Below, in pieces: positions 31,567 through 41,606 of a DNA stretch of 43,622 nt (positions are counted from its first letter, which is position 1; every line of letters begins with the position of its first letter). The position numbers and the translations under genes are program-made. The notes under the pieces were generated by a model, which worked only from the letters and a program-made list of their open reading frames with translations, searched no databases and had not been told where the DNA came from. Origin of the DNA: Ignavibacteria bacterium GWC2_36_12 (GTDB lineage Bacteria > Bacteroidota > Ignavibacteria > Ignavibacteriales > Ignavibacteriaceae); assembly GCA_001802795.1 (NCBI GenBank), contig MGZZ01000114.1:1-43622 (forward strand), written 5' to 3'.

Positions 31567-33270
31567 ATGTTAAAAACACTTCATGTTAAAGATTATGCTC
31601 TTATTGAAGAAATCGATGTTGAATTCGGCATTGGGCTTAATATTATAACCGGTGAAACGGGTGCCGGTAAAACAATTCTTATAGATGCTTTAAGCTTACT
31701 CCTCGGTGAGCGCGCTTCAACTGAGGTTGTAAGAAAAGATGCAGATAAATCAATTGTAGAAGGTGTATTTAATGTTAAAGGAAACAAAAAAGTAGAATCT
31801 CTTCTTGAGCAAAATGAAATTGATTTTTCTCCTCAACTAATAATCCGCCGGGAGATTTCTCTTAAAGGTACAAACAGATGTTTCGTTAATGATACGCCTG
31901 TTCAATTATCCCTGGTTAAAGAACTTGGCGATTTGCTTGTCGATCTGCATGGTCAGCATGAACATCAGTCCTTATTAAGAACGGAAACACATATTGAATA
32001 CCTCGATAGCTGCGATGATACTGAAGACCTTCTAAGAACTTACAGGTGGCTGTATAAATCCTTAAATAATCTTACAGGTGAATTAAAGGAGCTTAAAGAA
32101 AAGGAATCATCTTTAAAAGAGAGGAAAGATTTGTATGAATTCCAGATAAAAGAAATTGATAGTGTTTCACCAGAGGAAGATGAAGAAGAAAAACTAAATA
32201 ATGAATTAACTATACTGGAAAATTCAGAAAAGCTTCAGCAGCTAACCTCGCAGCTTTACCAGGGTTTGTATGAATCTGAAGGTTCCGTATATGATTCGTT
32301 AATGAAAATAAAAAACGAAATTAGTGAGCTTATAAAAATTGATAAAACTTTTAGTGAGACGAATAAGGAATATGAATCTGCTGTGGCTATTATAAATGAA
32401 ATGGCAAGCAACTTAAGAAGCTACAGCAGCAAAGTTGAGTTCGACCAGGGAAAATTAGAAACGATCAGGGAAAGACTCGGAGCAATCAGCCTTCTAAAAA
32501 AGAAGTATGGTGGTTCAATAAAATCTGTTTTTGACCATAGAAAGAAGATCGGTGAAGAGTATAATATTGCTGAAAATTATTCAAATAGAATTGCAGAGCT
32601 TGAATCTAAAATAAAAACTGTAAGAGAAAACTGCGGTACGACAGCTGAAAAGCTTTCTTTAAAAAGAAAAGAAACAGCAAAAAAGATAACAAAGGATATA
32701 GTTGAACTATTAAGACAGGTAGGTATTCCCAATTCTAAATTTGAAGCGAGGATTTCTAATACATTAGCACAGGGCTCAGATGATTTTATTTTAGTAAAAG
32801 GAAATAAGTATAAGTTTAATTCCTCCGGATATGACAATGTACAATTTTTTATTTCAACAAATCTTGGAGAGGACGTTAAGCCTTTGGCTAAAGTTGCATC
32901 GGGCGGAGAAATATCGAGGATTATGCTTTCATTAAAAACAGTTCTTGCAAAAAAAGATAAGCTCCCTTTATTAATTTTTGATGAAATTGATACAGGGGTT
33001 AGTGGACACATTGCACAAAAAGTAGGACAGACTCTTAAACTCCTTGCCATTCCTCACCAGATAATTGCAATAACACATCTCCCGCAAATTTCCGGATTAG
33101 CCGATCATCATTATGCTGTTGAAAAAATTGAAACTAATAAACGTGTTATAAGCAGAATAAGAAAACTTAATAATACTGAACGAATTAACGAGGTTGCCAA
33201 ACTTATGAGTGGGGAAAACATAACAGAGGCAAGTATTAAAGGCGCTAAGGAACTAATGGGGTTGAATTAA
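31567..33270 (+). CDS. recN: DNA repair protein RecN
   Basis: 567 residues, normal length for RecN. Walker A is GETGAGKTILIDALSLLLGERAS near the N-terminus. The middle is coiled-coil (LKELKEKESSLKERKDLYEFQIKEID). The C-terminal half carries the ABC signature ASGGEISRIMLSLK, Walker B LLIFDEIDTGVSG and the ITHLPQISGLADHHYAV motif. This SMC-like ATPase acts in double-strand break repair and is usually induced by DNA damage. No SOS box was recognised upstream. Confidence 0.95.
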   Translation: MLKTLHVKDYALIEEIDVEFGIGLNIITGETGAGKTILIDALSLLLGERASTEVVRKDADKSIVEGVFNVKGNKKVESLLEQNEIDFSPQLIIRREISLKGTNRCFVNDTPVQLSLVKELGDLLVDLHGQHEHQSLLRTETHIEYLDSCDDTEDLLRTYRWLYKSLNNLTGELKELKEKESSLKERKDLYEFQIKEIDSVSPEEDEEEKLNNELTILENSEKLQQLTSQLYQGLYESEGSVYDSLMKIKNEISELIKIDKTFSETNKEYESAVAIINEMASNLRSYSSKVEFDQGKLETIRERLGAISLLKKKYGGSIKSVFDHRKKIGEEYNIAENYSNRIAELESKIKTVRENCGTTAEKLSLKRKETAKKITKDIVELLRQVGIPNSKFEARISNTLAQGSDDFILVKGNKYKFNSSGYDNVQFFISTNLGEDVKPLAKVASGGEISRIMLSLKTVLAKKDKLPLLIFDEIDTGVSGHIAQKVGQTLKLLAIPHQIIAITHLPQISGLADHHYAVEKIETNKRVISRIRKLNNTERINEVAKLMSGENITEASIKGAKELMGLN

Positions 33271-33428
33271 ATTTTAATCACCACTTTGGTATTTTTTTGA
33301 TACACTGAATTATATGTATTCCCCGGCGAAAAAAATTCGTTTATAATTGTATTAGCATATTTGCTTTGTAAGAATTAAATTAGGAAATTCGAAAGCCGAA
33401 ATAAATTTTTAATTTAAGGGAGGAATAT

Positions 33429-34310
33429 ATGAAAAGTGCTCCTTTTGTATTGGTTATTTCACTCTTCCTGTCGGTGCAGGTTTTCTCCCAGGTTGAGGAT
33501 AGATTCGGTTTCCTTAACGAATCTGAGATAACAGAATACGCAAAACCATTCGGTACATCTCTTGGCATGGCGTTTAATTCAGCTTCTTATCACTCTGCAA
33601 AAGTTGCAGATTTCTTTGGATTTTCACTTAGTTTCAAGGGGATGTTGATACTTATCCCTGATGATGAGAAGACTTTTACTCCTTCACTACCGGAAGGCTA
33701 TACTGCAGATCAGCCGGCACAAACAATTTACGGCAGCAATCATAGCACGTCTTATTATGGTCCGGATGGTTATAGGATTTATCCTCCCGGAATTGACCAA
33801 TCATCACTACCGGCAGTGTTACCACAAATTTCTGCAAGTTTTATGGGTAGCGAAGTTATGATTCGTTATTTGCCGAGTATTTCTTTAGGGGATGACGAAG
33901 ATTTGAGCATGTTTGGTATTGGTTTGAAACATAATATCAGTCGTTATATACCACTTTCTCCTGTTGATATATCGGTACAGTTCTTGTATAATAACTTGAA
34001 AATTACCGGTGTAATGGATATAACTGCTTATGCCTTTAATGCACACGCAAGCAGATCTTTTGGATTATTAACTCTGTACGGCGGGTTGCAGTATGAATCA
34101 AGCACATTCGATCTTGATTATACTTTCACAGACCCTAGTAATTTGGACCCTGTAAAGGCAGGGCAAAAAATAAAGGTAAGCATTGACGGAGATAATACAT
34201 TCAGAGCTACGATCGGTACATCGTTAAAGCTGGCTGTTATAGTGTTGAATGTTGATTATAGCCTCGGAGTCCAATCGGTTCTTTGCGGCGGCTTAACATT
34301 TGAATTTTAA
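33429..34310 (+). CDS. DUF6588-like outer-membrane protein
   Basis: 293 residues with a signal peptide ending near VQVFSQ and an AGGGAGG ribosome-binding site before the ATG. The body alternates hydrophobic and polar residues (FGFSLSFKGMLILIP, VMIRYLPSISLGDDEDLSMFGIGLKH, ATIGTSLKLAVIVLNVDYSLG) and ends with an aromatic residue (GGLTFEF), as expected for a small beta-barrel. It resembles the DUF6588 family seen in Bacteroidota and Ignavibacteria; no function is known. The following lipoprotein gene starts 17 bases after its stop codon. Confidence 0.75.
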   Translation: MKSAPFVLVISLFLSVQVFSQVEDRFGFLNESEITEYAKPFGTSLGMAFNSASYHSAKVADFFGFSLSFKGMLILIPDDEKTFTPSLPEGYTADQPAQTIYGSNHSTSYYGPDGYRIYPPGIDQSSLPAVLPQISASFMGSEVMIRYLPSISLGDDEDLSMFGIGLKHNISRYIPLSPVDISVQFLYNNLKITGVMDITAYAFNAHASRSFGLLTLYGGLQYESSTFDLDYTFTDPSNLDPVKAGQKIKVSIDGDNTFRATIGTSLKLAVIVLNVDYSLGVQSVLCGGLTFEF

Positions 34311-34326
34311 TAGGAGAAAAAAGAAG

Positions 34327-34863
34327 ATGAACAAAATTATAAAATCATCAATATTATTGTTTACAATGCTTATTGCGGTTGTAATGAGTGGTTGTGATGC
34401 TTTCGAAAACTTTTTATTTGATTTGCCAATATCTTTTACGATCGATGCCAGGGGAATAACTAATGCTTCCGGTTCTGAAAGTTATTGTCTTACAGATAAT
34501 GAAACATATCAGGATTATGCTGACAAGATAAATAGTATAACTTATGCAGATGCTTATTTCGTAACACGTGAGGTAAATCCAGAAACAATTAGCGGTACTC
34601 TTACGTTCCAACTATTAGACGGCAATAGTAATACGATTCTTACCTATACTGACAATAATATTACCCCAGCTGATCATGATAGTACAAATGCTTATCATTT
34701 ATCATTGGATCAATCTCAAATTGATGACGTAAATGCTTCACTTGCCGGTGGAAACAGATGTTTTACAGGCACTTACAATTTTGCTGTCACTTCAGGTAGT
34801 TTGGTTGATAACCACATAATAGTTGATATTGAAATTTTATTTACAATTGATACTAGTCTATAG
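34327..34863 (+). CDS. Lipoprotein of unknown function
   Basis: 178 residues from the ATG at 34327. The track's start at 34300 is a TTG inside the end of the previous gene; the AGGAG site at 34313-34317 fits the ATG. The N-terminus IKSSILLFTMLIAVVMSGC has a clear lipobox (MSGC). The mature part is a beta-rich, Thr/Ser/Asn-rich domain (SFTIDARGITNASGSESYCL, TLTFQLLDGNSNTILTYTDNNITP) without a recognised family, with two further Cys residues that could form a disulphide. It is likely co-transcribed and functionally paired with the barrel protein before it. A strong terminator follows. Confidence 0.75.
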   Translation: MNKIIKSSILLFTMLIAVVMSGCDAFENFLFDLPISFTIDARGITNASGSESYCLTDNETYQDYADKINSITYADAYFVTREVNPETISGTLTFQLLDGNSNTILTYTDNNITPADHDSTNAYHLSLDQSQIDDVNASLAGGNRCFTGTYNFAVTSGSLVDNHIIVDIEILFTIDTSL

Positions 34864-34884
34864 TTTTCAAAAGTAACTTTTGTA

Positions 34885-34919
34885 AATCCTTACAGAATAA
34901 TTCTCTGTAAGGATTTTTT
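34885..34919 (+). terminator. Strong rho-independent terminator
   Basis: AATCCTTACAGA and TCTGTAAGGATT form a perfect twelve-pair stem with a seven-base loop, continuing into a run of T. It ends the barrel-lipoprotein unit 22 bases after the stop codon. Confidence 0.88.
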
Positions 34920-35010
34920 ATTTTAAAAAGTTTCAATAATTAATAAATACAAATTTTTAGTTTCTTTTTGTATCTTAAATATGTTTTCAAATTAAGTTAT
35001 AATAAATCTT

Positions 35011-36141
35011 TTGAAGAATTCGGCACTATATATTCACATTCCGTTTTGCGATCATAAATGTATTTATTGTGATTTCTATTCAATTATTACCAAAGACAAT
35101 ATTCCGTCTTTTTTAGCTTCATTAAAAAAAGAAATAGAATACTATTCCCGTCTTTATTCAAAAGACCGTTACTTCACATCAATATATTTTGGTGGAGGAA
35201 CACCGTCACTGATGGATGCCTCGTATATTTTGGAAATAATCGATTGCCTCCATAAGAATTTTTCTGTTTCTGAAAATGTCGAGATAACTTTGGAAACAAA
35301 TCCGGGAACAGTAAACAGAGGGAAGCTCAGGGATTTTTTTGCAGCAGGAATAAACAGGGTAAGCATTGGCGTCCAATCTTTTCTTGAAGAAGATTTAAAA
35401 TTTTTAACAAGGATACATAACAGGACGACAGCTATTGATACAGTCTACAATGCTTTGTATGCCGGATTTGAAAACATAAGTGCGGATCTTATTTTTAATC
35501 TTTCTGGTCAGACAAAAACAAAATGGCTGTATAACCTGGAAACAGTTGTGGAATTGCCGGTAAAGCATATATCGGCATACAGTTTAATTCTTGAGAGAGG
35601 AACTATTCTCAATAAAATGGTTATTGACGGCAAAGTTAAAATTCAGGATGCGGATTATGATGCTGAGCTATATGAGCTCACTATGGATTTTCTCGATTCA
35701 AAAGGTTTTTTTCAGTATGAAGTCTCTAATTTTTCCAAAGAAGGTTTTGAATGCGTTCATAATAAAGCTTACTGGGAATATAGAGATTATCTTAGTTTTG
35801 GTCCCTCCTCGCATTCATTTGTGGATGGAAAGAGATGGTGGAATTTTTCCGGCTTAAAAAAATATATAAGTGAAATAGAAAAAAATAATCACGCTGTTGC
35901 CGGTTCAGAGATTGTTACAGACGAACAATTTTTCGATGAATATGTTATGCTTGCCTTAAGAAGCAACGGAATAAATGTTACAGAGTTACAGTTGAGATTC
36001 GGTGATACGTGGTTAAAAAATAAATCCAAATATTTTTCCGATCTTCAGCAGCATAATCTTTTAACAGTTACTAAAGAGAGTATCCGGCTTACTAAAAGCG
36101 GTTATGCCGTATGCGATGAAATTTTATCTAATATACTTTAG
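35011..36141 (+). CDS. hemW: Radical SAM HemW (heme chaperone, coproporphyrinogen oxidase-like)
   Basis: 376 residues starting at TTG; no ATG lies in a suitable position. The radical SAM motif is CDHKCIYCDF (C-x3-C-x2-C) after YIHIPF, followed by IYFGGGTPSLMD, EITLETNPGTV, RVSIGVQSF and the ISAYSLILERGT and YEVSNFSKEGFECVHNKAYW blocks of the HemN/HemW family. The latter and the short length fit HemW, a heme-transfer protein, better than true coproporphyrinogen dehydrogenase HemN. It opens a compact unit with the symporter 5 bases downstream. Confidence 0.9.
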   Translation: MKNSALYIHIPFCDHKCIYCDFYSIITKDNIPSFLASLKKEIEYYSRLYSKDRYFTSIYFGGGTPSLMDASYILEIIDCLHKNFSVSENVEITLETNPGTVNRGKLRDFFAAGINRVSIGVQSFLEEDLKFLTRIHNRTTAIDTVYNALYAGFENISADLIFNLSGQTKTKWLYNLETVVELPVKHISAYSLILERGTILNKMVIDGKVKIQDADYDAELYELTMDFLDSKGFFQYEVSNFSKEGFECVHNKAYWEYRDYLSFGPSSHSFVDGKRWWNFSGLKKYISEIEKNNHAVAGSEIVTDEQFFDEYVMLALRSNGINVTELQLRFGDTWLKNKSKYFSDLQQHNLLTVTKESIRLTKSGYAVCDEILSNIL

Positions 36142-36149
36142 AAAGCGTG

Positions 36150-37364
36150 ATGCTTAAGTTAAAACTTCATTGGCAAATACTAATTGCATTGGGTCTGGGG
36201 ATATTGTACGGTCTGTTTTTTACCGGAGCCGTCGAATATGTCAGCTGGATGGGGGATCTTTTTTTACGCGCACTCAAGATGATAATTATTCCGCTTATAA
36301 TTACGTCAATTGTGTCTGGCGTTTCTAATATTGGGAGTGCCCAAAACTTAGGAAAACTGGGCTTGAAAACGATATCTTATTACATCCTCACAAGTTTAAT
36401 GGCAATTTTTGTGGGTCTGATACTTGTAAATATTCTTCAACCCGGTGTTGGCGCTGATTTAGGTTTCCGGAAAGATGTTGAGGGTTTAAATGTGGTCTCC
36501 GATAGTTTAGGTAACATCTTGTTAAGAATGATACCTTCCAATATTTTTGAAGCTCTTGTTTCTGCAGATATGCTTGCTATAATTTTTTTCTCTATAATCG
36601 TTGGCTTTTTTCTTACGCGTGTTGATGATTATTACAAAACAAAACTTATCGACCTTTTTAACGGTGGTTTTGAGCTAATGATGAAAATCACGGTTTTTAT
36701 TATTCACTTTGCACCTGTTGGCATCTTCGGGATTGTGGCAGGAGTTGTTGCAGAGCAAAAAACAGGATTGCTCGATATTGCCGGAAGAATTGGAATTTAT
36801 ATGGCTGCTGTTTTATTGGGATTAATTTTTCATGGTATGATAACATTACCTCTTTTACTAAAGCTTATTGGAAGAGTCAATCCCTGGCTGCATTTTAAAG
36901 GAATGACAACGCCTTTAATTACAGCTTTCTCAACTTCATCTTCTTCGGCAACTCTACCTCTAACTATGGAATCCGTAGAGCACAATTCCGGTGTATCTAA
37001 TAAAATTACAAGTTTTGTTCTTCCTTTAGGTGCTACTGTAAATATGGATGGAACAGCTTTATATGAATGTGTGGCAGCTATGTTTATTGCACAGGCTTAC
37101 GGTATTGAGCTAAGCTTTCTGCAGCAGATGATAGTTGTCATTACTGCTCTTCTTGCTTCAATAGGTGCTGCTGGAATACCAATGGCAGGATTAGTAATGA
37201 TAAGCGTTGTTCTCTCTGCTGTTGGGTTACCTTTGGAAGGAGTGGGCTTAATTCTTGCGGTAGATAGAATACTCGATATGTGCCGAACAACGGTAAATGT
37301 TTGGAGTGATTCCTGCGGTGCTGCTATTATTGCAAAGTCCGAAGGAGAAATTTTAAAGATATAA
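36150..37364 (+). CDS. Dicarboxylate/amino acid:cation symporter (DAACS family)
   Basis: 404-405 residues. The first segments (LHWQILIALGLGILYGLFF and FLRALKMIIIPLIITSIVSGV) open the family's fold. The re-entrant serine-rich loop TAFSTSSSSATLPLTME and the NMDGTALYECVAAMFIAQ motif (transport and Na+ sites) are intact, as is AAGIPMAGLVMISVVL. It imports glutamate, aspartate or C4-dicarboxylates with Na+ or H+ across the inner membrane. The start is either GTG at 36147 or ATG at 36150; the ATG is preferred. Confidence 0.92.
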   Translation: MLKLKLHWQILIALGLGILYGLFFTGAVEYVSWMGDLFLRALKMIIIPLIITSIVSGVSNIGSAQNLGKLGLKTISYYILTSLMAIFVGLILVNILQPGVGADLGFRKDVEGLNVVSDSLGNILLRMIPSNIFEALVSADMLAIIFFSIIVGFFLTRVDDYYKTKLIDLFNGGFELMMKITVFIIHFAPVGIFGIVAGVVAEQKTGLLDIAGRIGIYMAAVLLGLIFHGMITLPLLLKLIGRVNPWLHFKGMTTPLITAFSTSSSSATLPLTMESVEHNSGVSNKITSFVLPLGATVNMDGTALYECVAAMFIAQAYGIELSFLQQMIVVITALLASIGAAGIPMAGLVMISVVLSAVGLPLEGVGLILAVDRILDMCRTTVNVWSDSCGAAIIAKSEGEILKI

Positions 37365-37411
37365 TCATATTCCAGAAATAAAATACAAACTCAAAAAAAT
37401 ATGGAGACCCG

Positions 37412-40126
37412 ATGAAGTTTTTATTTACTGTTTTTTTCTCATTCCTTTTATTATTTCCTGCTTATTCTCAGAATTATAAGCAGGTTAAAATATACGTTCA
37501 GGATAAGGAAGATATTAATTCGCTTTACGAATTGGGCATTGAGTTCGATCACGCCGAATACACTAAAGATAATGCCGTTATCATCTTTATCAGTGATAAT
37601 GAATTTTCTATTCTTAAAACTTACGGCTACAAGTATGAAATTATTATCGATGACTGGTTTGAATATTATAATAAGCTGCCGAAGCTGACTAAAAGCCAGA
37701 AGAAAAATTATTCCGAGCAAAGCCAAAAAAGTTATAACGTCACAGGTTTCGGTTTCGGTTCAATGGGAGGATTTTATACTTTAGGCGAGGTTATTGCCGA
37801 ACTTGATACGATGAGAATGCTATATCCAAACCTTATAACACAGAAGGATTCTATAGGAACTACAATAGAAGATCGTCCGGTTTATGTTGTAAAAATCTCG
37901 GATAATCCTGAAACAGACGAGAGCGAGCCGGGAGTTTTGTACACTGCGCTTCATCATGCCCGTGAGCCGGAGAGCATGATGCAATTGATATATTTTATGT
38001 ATTACCTGTTGGAGAATTATAATACCGATCCCTCCGTTCAATTCTTAGTTGATAACAGGGAACTATACTTTATTCCTATTGTTAATCCCGATGGCTATGA
38101 ATATAACAGGCAGACTAACCCTGATGGCGGAGGCTTCTGGAGAAAGAACAGGAGAAAAATCGGGAGTGATTTTGGAGTAGATTTAAACCGGAATTACGGT
38201 CCAACGACATATTGGAATGCAACAAACGGCGGCTCAAGTTTAAGCTCCAACAGTGAAACGTATCGGGGCACCGCTCCGTTCTCTGAACCGGAAACTCAAA
38301 ACATCAGAGATTTTCTGACTGGCAAAGGTATTAAGAATGCGCTTAATTATCATACTTATGGAAATTACCTGATATATCCTTACGGTGCGTTAGAAATAGA
38401 AACTCCCGATTCTCTTATTTACAGGGAACTTGCATCCGATATGACCAGATACAATAATTATACACATGGGACAGACCAGCAAACCGTCGGTTATTCTACC
38501 AGGGGAAACAGTGATGATTATTTTTATGACGGCGATGTTTCTTTAAACGGCGGAAAAATCTTTGCTATGACTCCTGAAGTCGGTTCTTCTTCGGATGGAT
38601 TCTGGCCTTTGCAAAGCCGTATTTTTCCTCTTGCCGAGGAGAATCTCGCTCCAAATATTTATTATGCATGGGTTGCAGGCGATTATGTTGCATTAGAAAA
38701 CACAAATTTTTCTCAACAGTTTTTTCTCCCGGGAGATGTTGTTGAATTTAATGTTTCAATAAAGAATAAAGGTTTGGCTTCGGCTTATAATGTTTCCGTG
38801 GAATTAAATTCTCTTAATACTTTTGCAGTTGTTGATGCAAATCTTACTGTAATAGACTCAATTCCAGCCCGGGAATCTGTTGATATATCTACACCGTTTT
38901 CATTTACAATATCGAATGATGCGCTTGCCGATGAGAAAATAAAGTTATTGCTTATTTCCAGGACAGAAGGTATAGAAATGTCAAAAGATACGATAGAAAT
39001 TATCGTGGGCATACCTGAATATGCTTTTCAGGATACTGCGGATAATCCTTTGGAGAACTGGATTGTAACAAGTACTCCATCAAATCCTAAATGGGAAGCA
39101 ACTACATCTACATATTTTTCCAGCCCCACTTCTTATACGGATAGTAAATCGGGAAATTATGTTGATAATGCAACAGTTACTATGACAATGAAAAACCAGG
39201 TTGATTTATCGGGATTTCACAATCCCCGGCTCAGATTCTGGACCAGGTATGACATTGAAGGTGATTGGGATTACGGGCAGGTTAAAATTTCAACCGATGA
39301 TGGAGTAACCTGGATTCCTCTCGCGGGTCAGTACACTGAACAGGGCACCGGAAGTTTTCAGCCGGATGGTCAACCTGTTTATGATGGTAACAGGCTTGAC
39401 TGGGTCTATGAAGATATAAACCTTGCAAGTTATTCTTCTAACCAGATTAAATTAAGATTTGAATTGAAAAGCGATGACTATGTTAATCGCGATGGCTGGT
39501 ATATAGATGATATCGCCATAGTTAGGTACGACATATTACCTGTAGAGTTAAACTCGTTCACAGCAAATCTTTCAGAAGATAAAGTTTATCTTAGCTGGTC
39601 TACGGCAACGGAGTTAAACAATAATGGTTTTGAAATTGAGCATGCGTTGTTGAAAGAAAAAGGGAAAGAAAATCTTCTGTACAGAACCATTGGTTTTGTT
39701 AAAGGGCAAGGTAACAGCCAGGAAACTTCGAATTATAGTTTTGTAGATAAATTTCCCGAGAGAGGAATATCTTATTACAGGCTTAAGCAAATTGATTTTA
39801 ACGGTGATACTAAATTTTTCGGACCGGTTTCGGTCGAGTATTCCGGGGTTCTTGATTATGAACTATCTCAAAACTTTCCCAATCCATTTAATCCGTCTAC
39901 TAAAATAAGCTTTTCTATTCCTAAAACCGGTCACGTAACGCTTAAGGTTTACAACGTTCTTGGGATTGAAATTGCAAGGTTATTAAATAATTATATTGAA
40001 GCCGGCAAACACTCAGTTGATTTTTCAACGGAATCATTGGAAAATAAAATCGGGGCAGGTGTCTATTTTTACACTTTAACTGCTGGCAATTTTACTCAAA
40101 CAAAAAAGATGATAATTTTAAAATAA
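37412..40126 (+). CDS. Secreted M14 zinc carboxypeptidase with T9SS sorting domain
   Basis: 904 residues. A signal peptide (FLFTVFFSFLLLFPAYSQ) precedes a propeptide-like region and then the M14 peptidase domain (about 115-420). The zinc ligands are His182 and Glu185 in LHHAREPES and His314 in NYHTYGNYL; GVDLNRNYG contributes substrate contacts and Glu389 in MTPEVGSS is the catalytic Glu. A CARDB-like segment (about 430-530) and a sandwich domain (about 545-710, LRFWTRYDIEGDWDYGQVKIS) follow, then a fibronectin-like linker and the Por tail with NFPNPFNPSTKISFS, ending KKMIILK. It trims C-terminal residues of peptides outside the cell. It is the third intact T9SS cargo in the window. Confidence 0.93.
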   Translation: MKFLFTVFFSFLLLFPAYSQNYKQVKIYVQDKEDINSLYELGIEFDHAEYTKDNAVIIFISDNEFSILKTYGYKYEIIIDDWFEYYNKLPKLTKSQKKNYSEQSQKSYNVTGFGFGSMGGFYTLGEVIAELDTMRMLYPNLITQKDSIGTTIEDRPVYVVKISDNPETDESEPGVLYTALHHAREPESMMQLIYFMYYLLENYNTDPSVQFLVDNRELYFIPIVNPDGYEYNRQTNPDGGGFWRKNRRKIGSDFGVDLNRNYGPTTYWNATNGGSSLSSNSETYRGTAPFSEPETQNIRDFLTGKGIKNALNYHTYGNYLIYPYGALEIETPDSLIYRELASDMTRYNNYTHGTDQQTVGYSTRGNSDDYFYDGDVSLNGGKIFAMTPEVGSSSDGFWPLQSRIFPLAEENLAPNIYYAWVAGDYVALENTNFSQQFFLPGDVVEFNVSIKNKGLASAYNVSVELNSLNTFAVVDANLTVIDSIPARESVDISTPFSFTISNDALADEKIKLLLISRTEGIEMSKDTIEIIVGIPEYAFQDTADNPLENWIVTSTPSNPKWEATTSTYFSSPTSYTDSKSGNYVDNATVTMTMKNQVDLSGFHNPRLRFWTRYDIEGDWDYGQVKISTDDGVTWIPLAGQYTEQGTGSFQPDGQPVYDGNRLDWVYEDINLASYSSNQIKLRFELKSDDYVNRDGWYIDDIAIVRYDILPVELNSFTANLSEDKVYLSWSTATELNNNGFEIEHALLKEKGKENLLYRTIGFVKGQGNSQETSNYSFVDKFPERGISYYRLKQIDFNGDTKFFGPVSVEYSGVLDYELSQNFPNPFNPSTKISFSIPKTGHVTLKVYNVLGIEIARLLNNYIEAGKHSVDFSTESLENKIGAGVYFYTLTAGNFTQTKKMIILK

Positions 40127-40143
40127 AGAACCAATAAGATATT

Positions 40144-40791
40144 TTATTTAATTATGCTCTCCAGTTCACGAAAAGAGTTTATATAATAATCAGCCTTTTC
40201 GTTCATTAATATTTTTTTACTTCTGTAGCCGTATAATGCAGCGCAGGTTAAAGAACCGGCATTTTTACCACAGGTAATGTCAAGCTCAGTATCTCCAACC
40301 ATTAAAGTTTCGCCTGATTTTATTCCAAGATATTTACAGATTTTCAACAAAGGTTCCGGGTTTGGTTTAACAAGAATATTTGGGCGGCGTCCCATTATTT
40401 CATCAAAGTAATTTTTTAAGTTGAAATGCCCGATAATTTTTTCTGCCTGGTCCTGTGTTTTTGTTGTTAAAAGAGAAATGTAAAAATTGTCCCGTTTCAG
40501 TGATGATAAGGTTTCTTCAACAAACGGGTAAAGTTTAGAGTGATCAATAAAATCGAAATAATGTCCCTTATAAATTTTAATAAAATGTTCCATGTCGGTA
40601 ACATTAATTTTCAAATCTCTGAAGATGTCGATAAAATGATGACCAATCCTGGTTTTGAAATCATTTTCCGATACCGCGTTATTAATATTTAGCTGTCGTA
40701 GAGTTTTTAAAGTTGAATTAAATATTGTGCGGAATGAATCAACGAGGGTTCCATCAAGATCGAAGCAAATATGCCTGATGATTTTAATCAC
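40144..40791 (-). CDS. HAD family phosphatase (phosphoglycolate phosphatase-like)
   Basis: 215 residues. Motif I is CFDLDGTLVDSF with the nucleophile Asp, motif II is SLLTTKTQ, motif III Lys is in LVKPNPEP and motif IV is LMVGDTELDITCGKNAG. The helical cap between motifs I and II (about 20-85) is the C1 type of Gph/PGMB enzymes. The likely substrates are small phosphate esters such as 2-phosphoglycolate. It converges on the carboxypeptidase gene with a 17-base gap, so the two ends probably share termination signals. Confidence 0.88.
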   Translation of the reverse strand: MIKIIRHICFDLDGTLVDSFRTIFNSTLKTLRQLNINNAVSENDFKTRIGHHFIDIFRDLKINVTDMEHFIKIYKGHYFDFIDHSKLYPFVEETLSSLKRDNFYISLLTTKTQDQAEKIIGHFNLKNYFDEIMGRRPNILVKPNPEPLLKICKYLGIKSGETLMVGDTELDITCGKNAGSLTCAALYGYRSKKILMNEKADYYINSFRELESIIK

Positions 40792-41051
40792 ACTTTTCCT
40801 TTCCGATATAAACCAAATTTTTTATTGCATTATAATATTTTATCAATTACTATTGATTCCTCGAATTTTTTTTATGTATTTTTTATCTGCCTTTAGAACT
40901 TTCTTACACCTTCTTTTGTTTTTGAGGTACCCGGGTTATCAGTAGTGTTATTTTTTATCTTTAATAAAGGGCGTTTCTAAAAAATATCACTGGTATACTT
41001 TTAGCAATGGCAACTAAAAAACTTATAACCACATAAAGGAGTAACAAAAAT

Positions 41052-41471
41052 ATGAAAAATCTGATCTATACTTTTTCTCTTTTTTTCTTAATTGCTACCG
41101 GGTATGTAGATTTAACCCGGGCACAATCCGAGCCAGTACTTTACTTTTGCGAGAGCTACGACAGTGATCTTGGAGAAGTTGGGGTTGCCGACAGGTTTAC
41201 TACCGGTTATTTAACAGTTATGGTTAAATCGGATTACGCACTCGACCTTGACGAGGTTTCAGTTCAGTTTGATAAATACAACTTCCGAACTGGAAAATTC
41301 GAGTATTATAAAAAATTCAGCTATAACGTAGACAGAGATATGAAGTACGTATACTTTGCAAAAAATGAGGATAGCGATTTGAAATTTGAAGAAGCCGGAT
41401 TTTACAGAGTATTCCTGCTTGACCATAGAGATAAAACTGTTGCCAGTGCTTTAATAGAAATTATAGACTAA
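41052..41471 (+). CDS. Small exported protein of unknown function
   Basis: 139 residues. A signal peptide (IYTFSLFFLIATGYVDLTRAQ) is followed by an acidic, aromatic-rich beta domain (EPVLYFCESYDSDLGEVGVADRFTTGYLTVMVKSDYALDLDEVSVQFDKYNF). There is one Cys in the mature part. I do not recognise the family; it has the feel of a small periplasmic or surface protein conserved in this group. An AAAGGAG site precedes the start and a terminator follows, so it is a single-gene unit. Confidence 0.7.
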   Translation: MKNLIYTFSLFFLIATGYVDLTRAQSEPVLYFCESYDSDLGEVGVADRFTTGYLTVMVKSDYALDLDEVSVQFDKYNFRTGKFEYYKKFSYNVDRDMKYVYFAKNEDSDLKFEEAGFYRVFLLDHRDKTVASALIEIID

Positions 41472-41483
41472 AAAGAGCTTTTG

Positions 41484-41516
41484 AAGCGGTATAATAATAT
41501 TGTTGTACCGCTTTTT
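41484..41516 (+). terminator. Rho-independent terminator
   Basis: AAGCGGTA and TACCGCTT are perfect inverted copies with a 14-base loop, followed by TTT. It lies 13 bases after the stop codon of the small exported protein. Confidence 0.75.
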
Positions 41517-41606
41517 AATTTACCCCCTTTTCACTTCCAACTAATTTCAATTTCTTTAAATTTAGGATTGAGTTCAAAATAATTTATTGTAATAAATTTT
41601 AATAAG

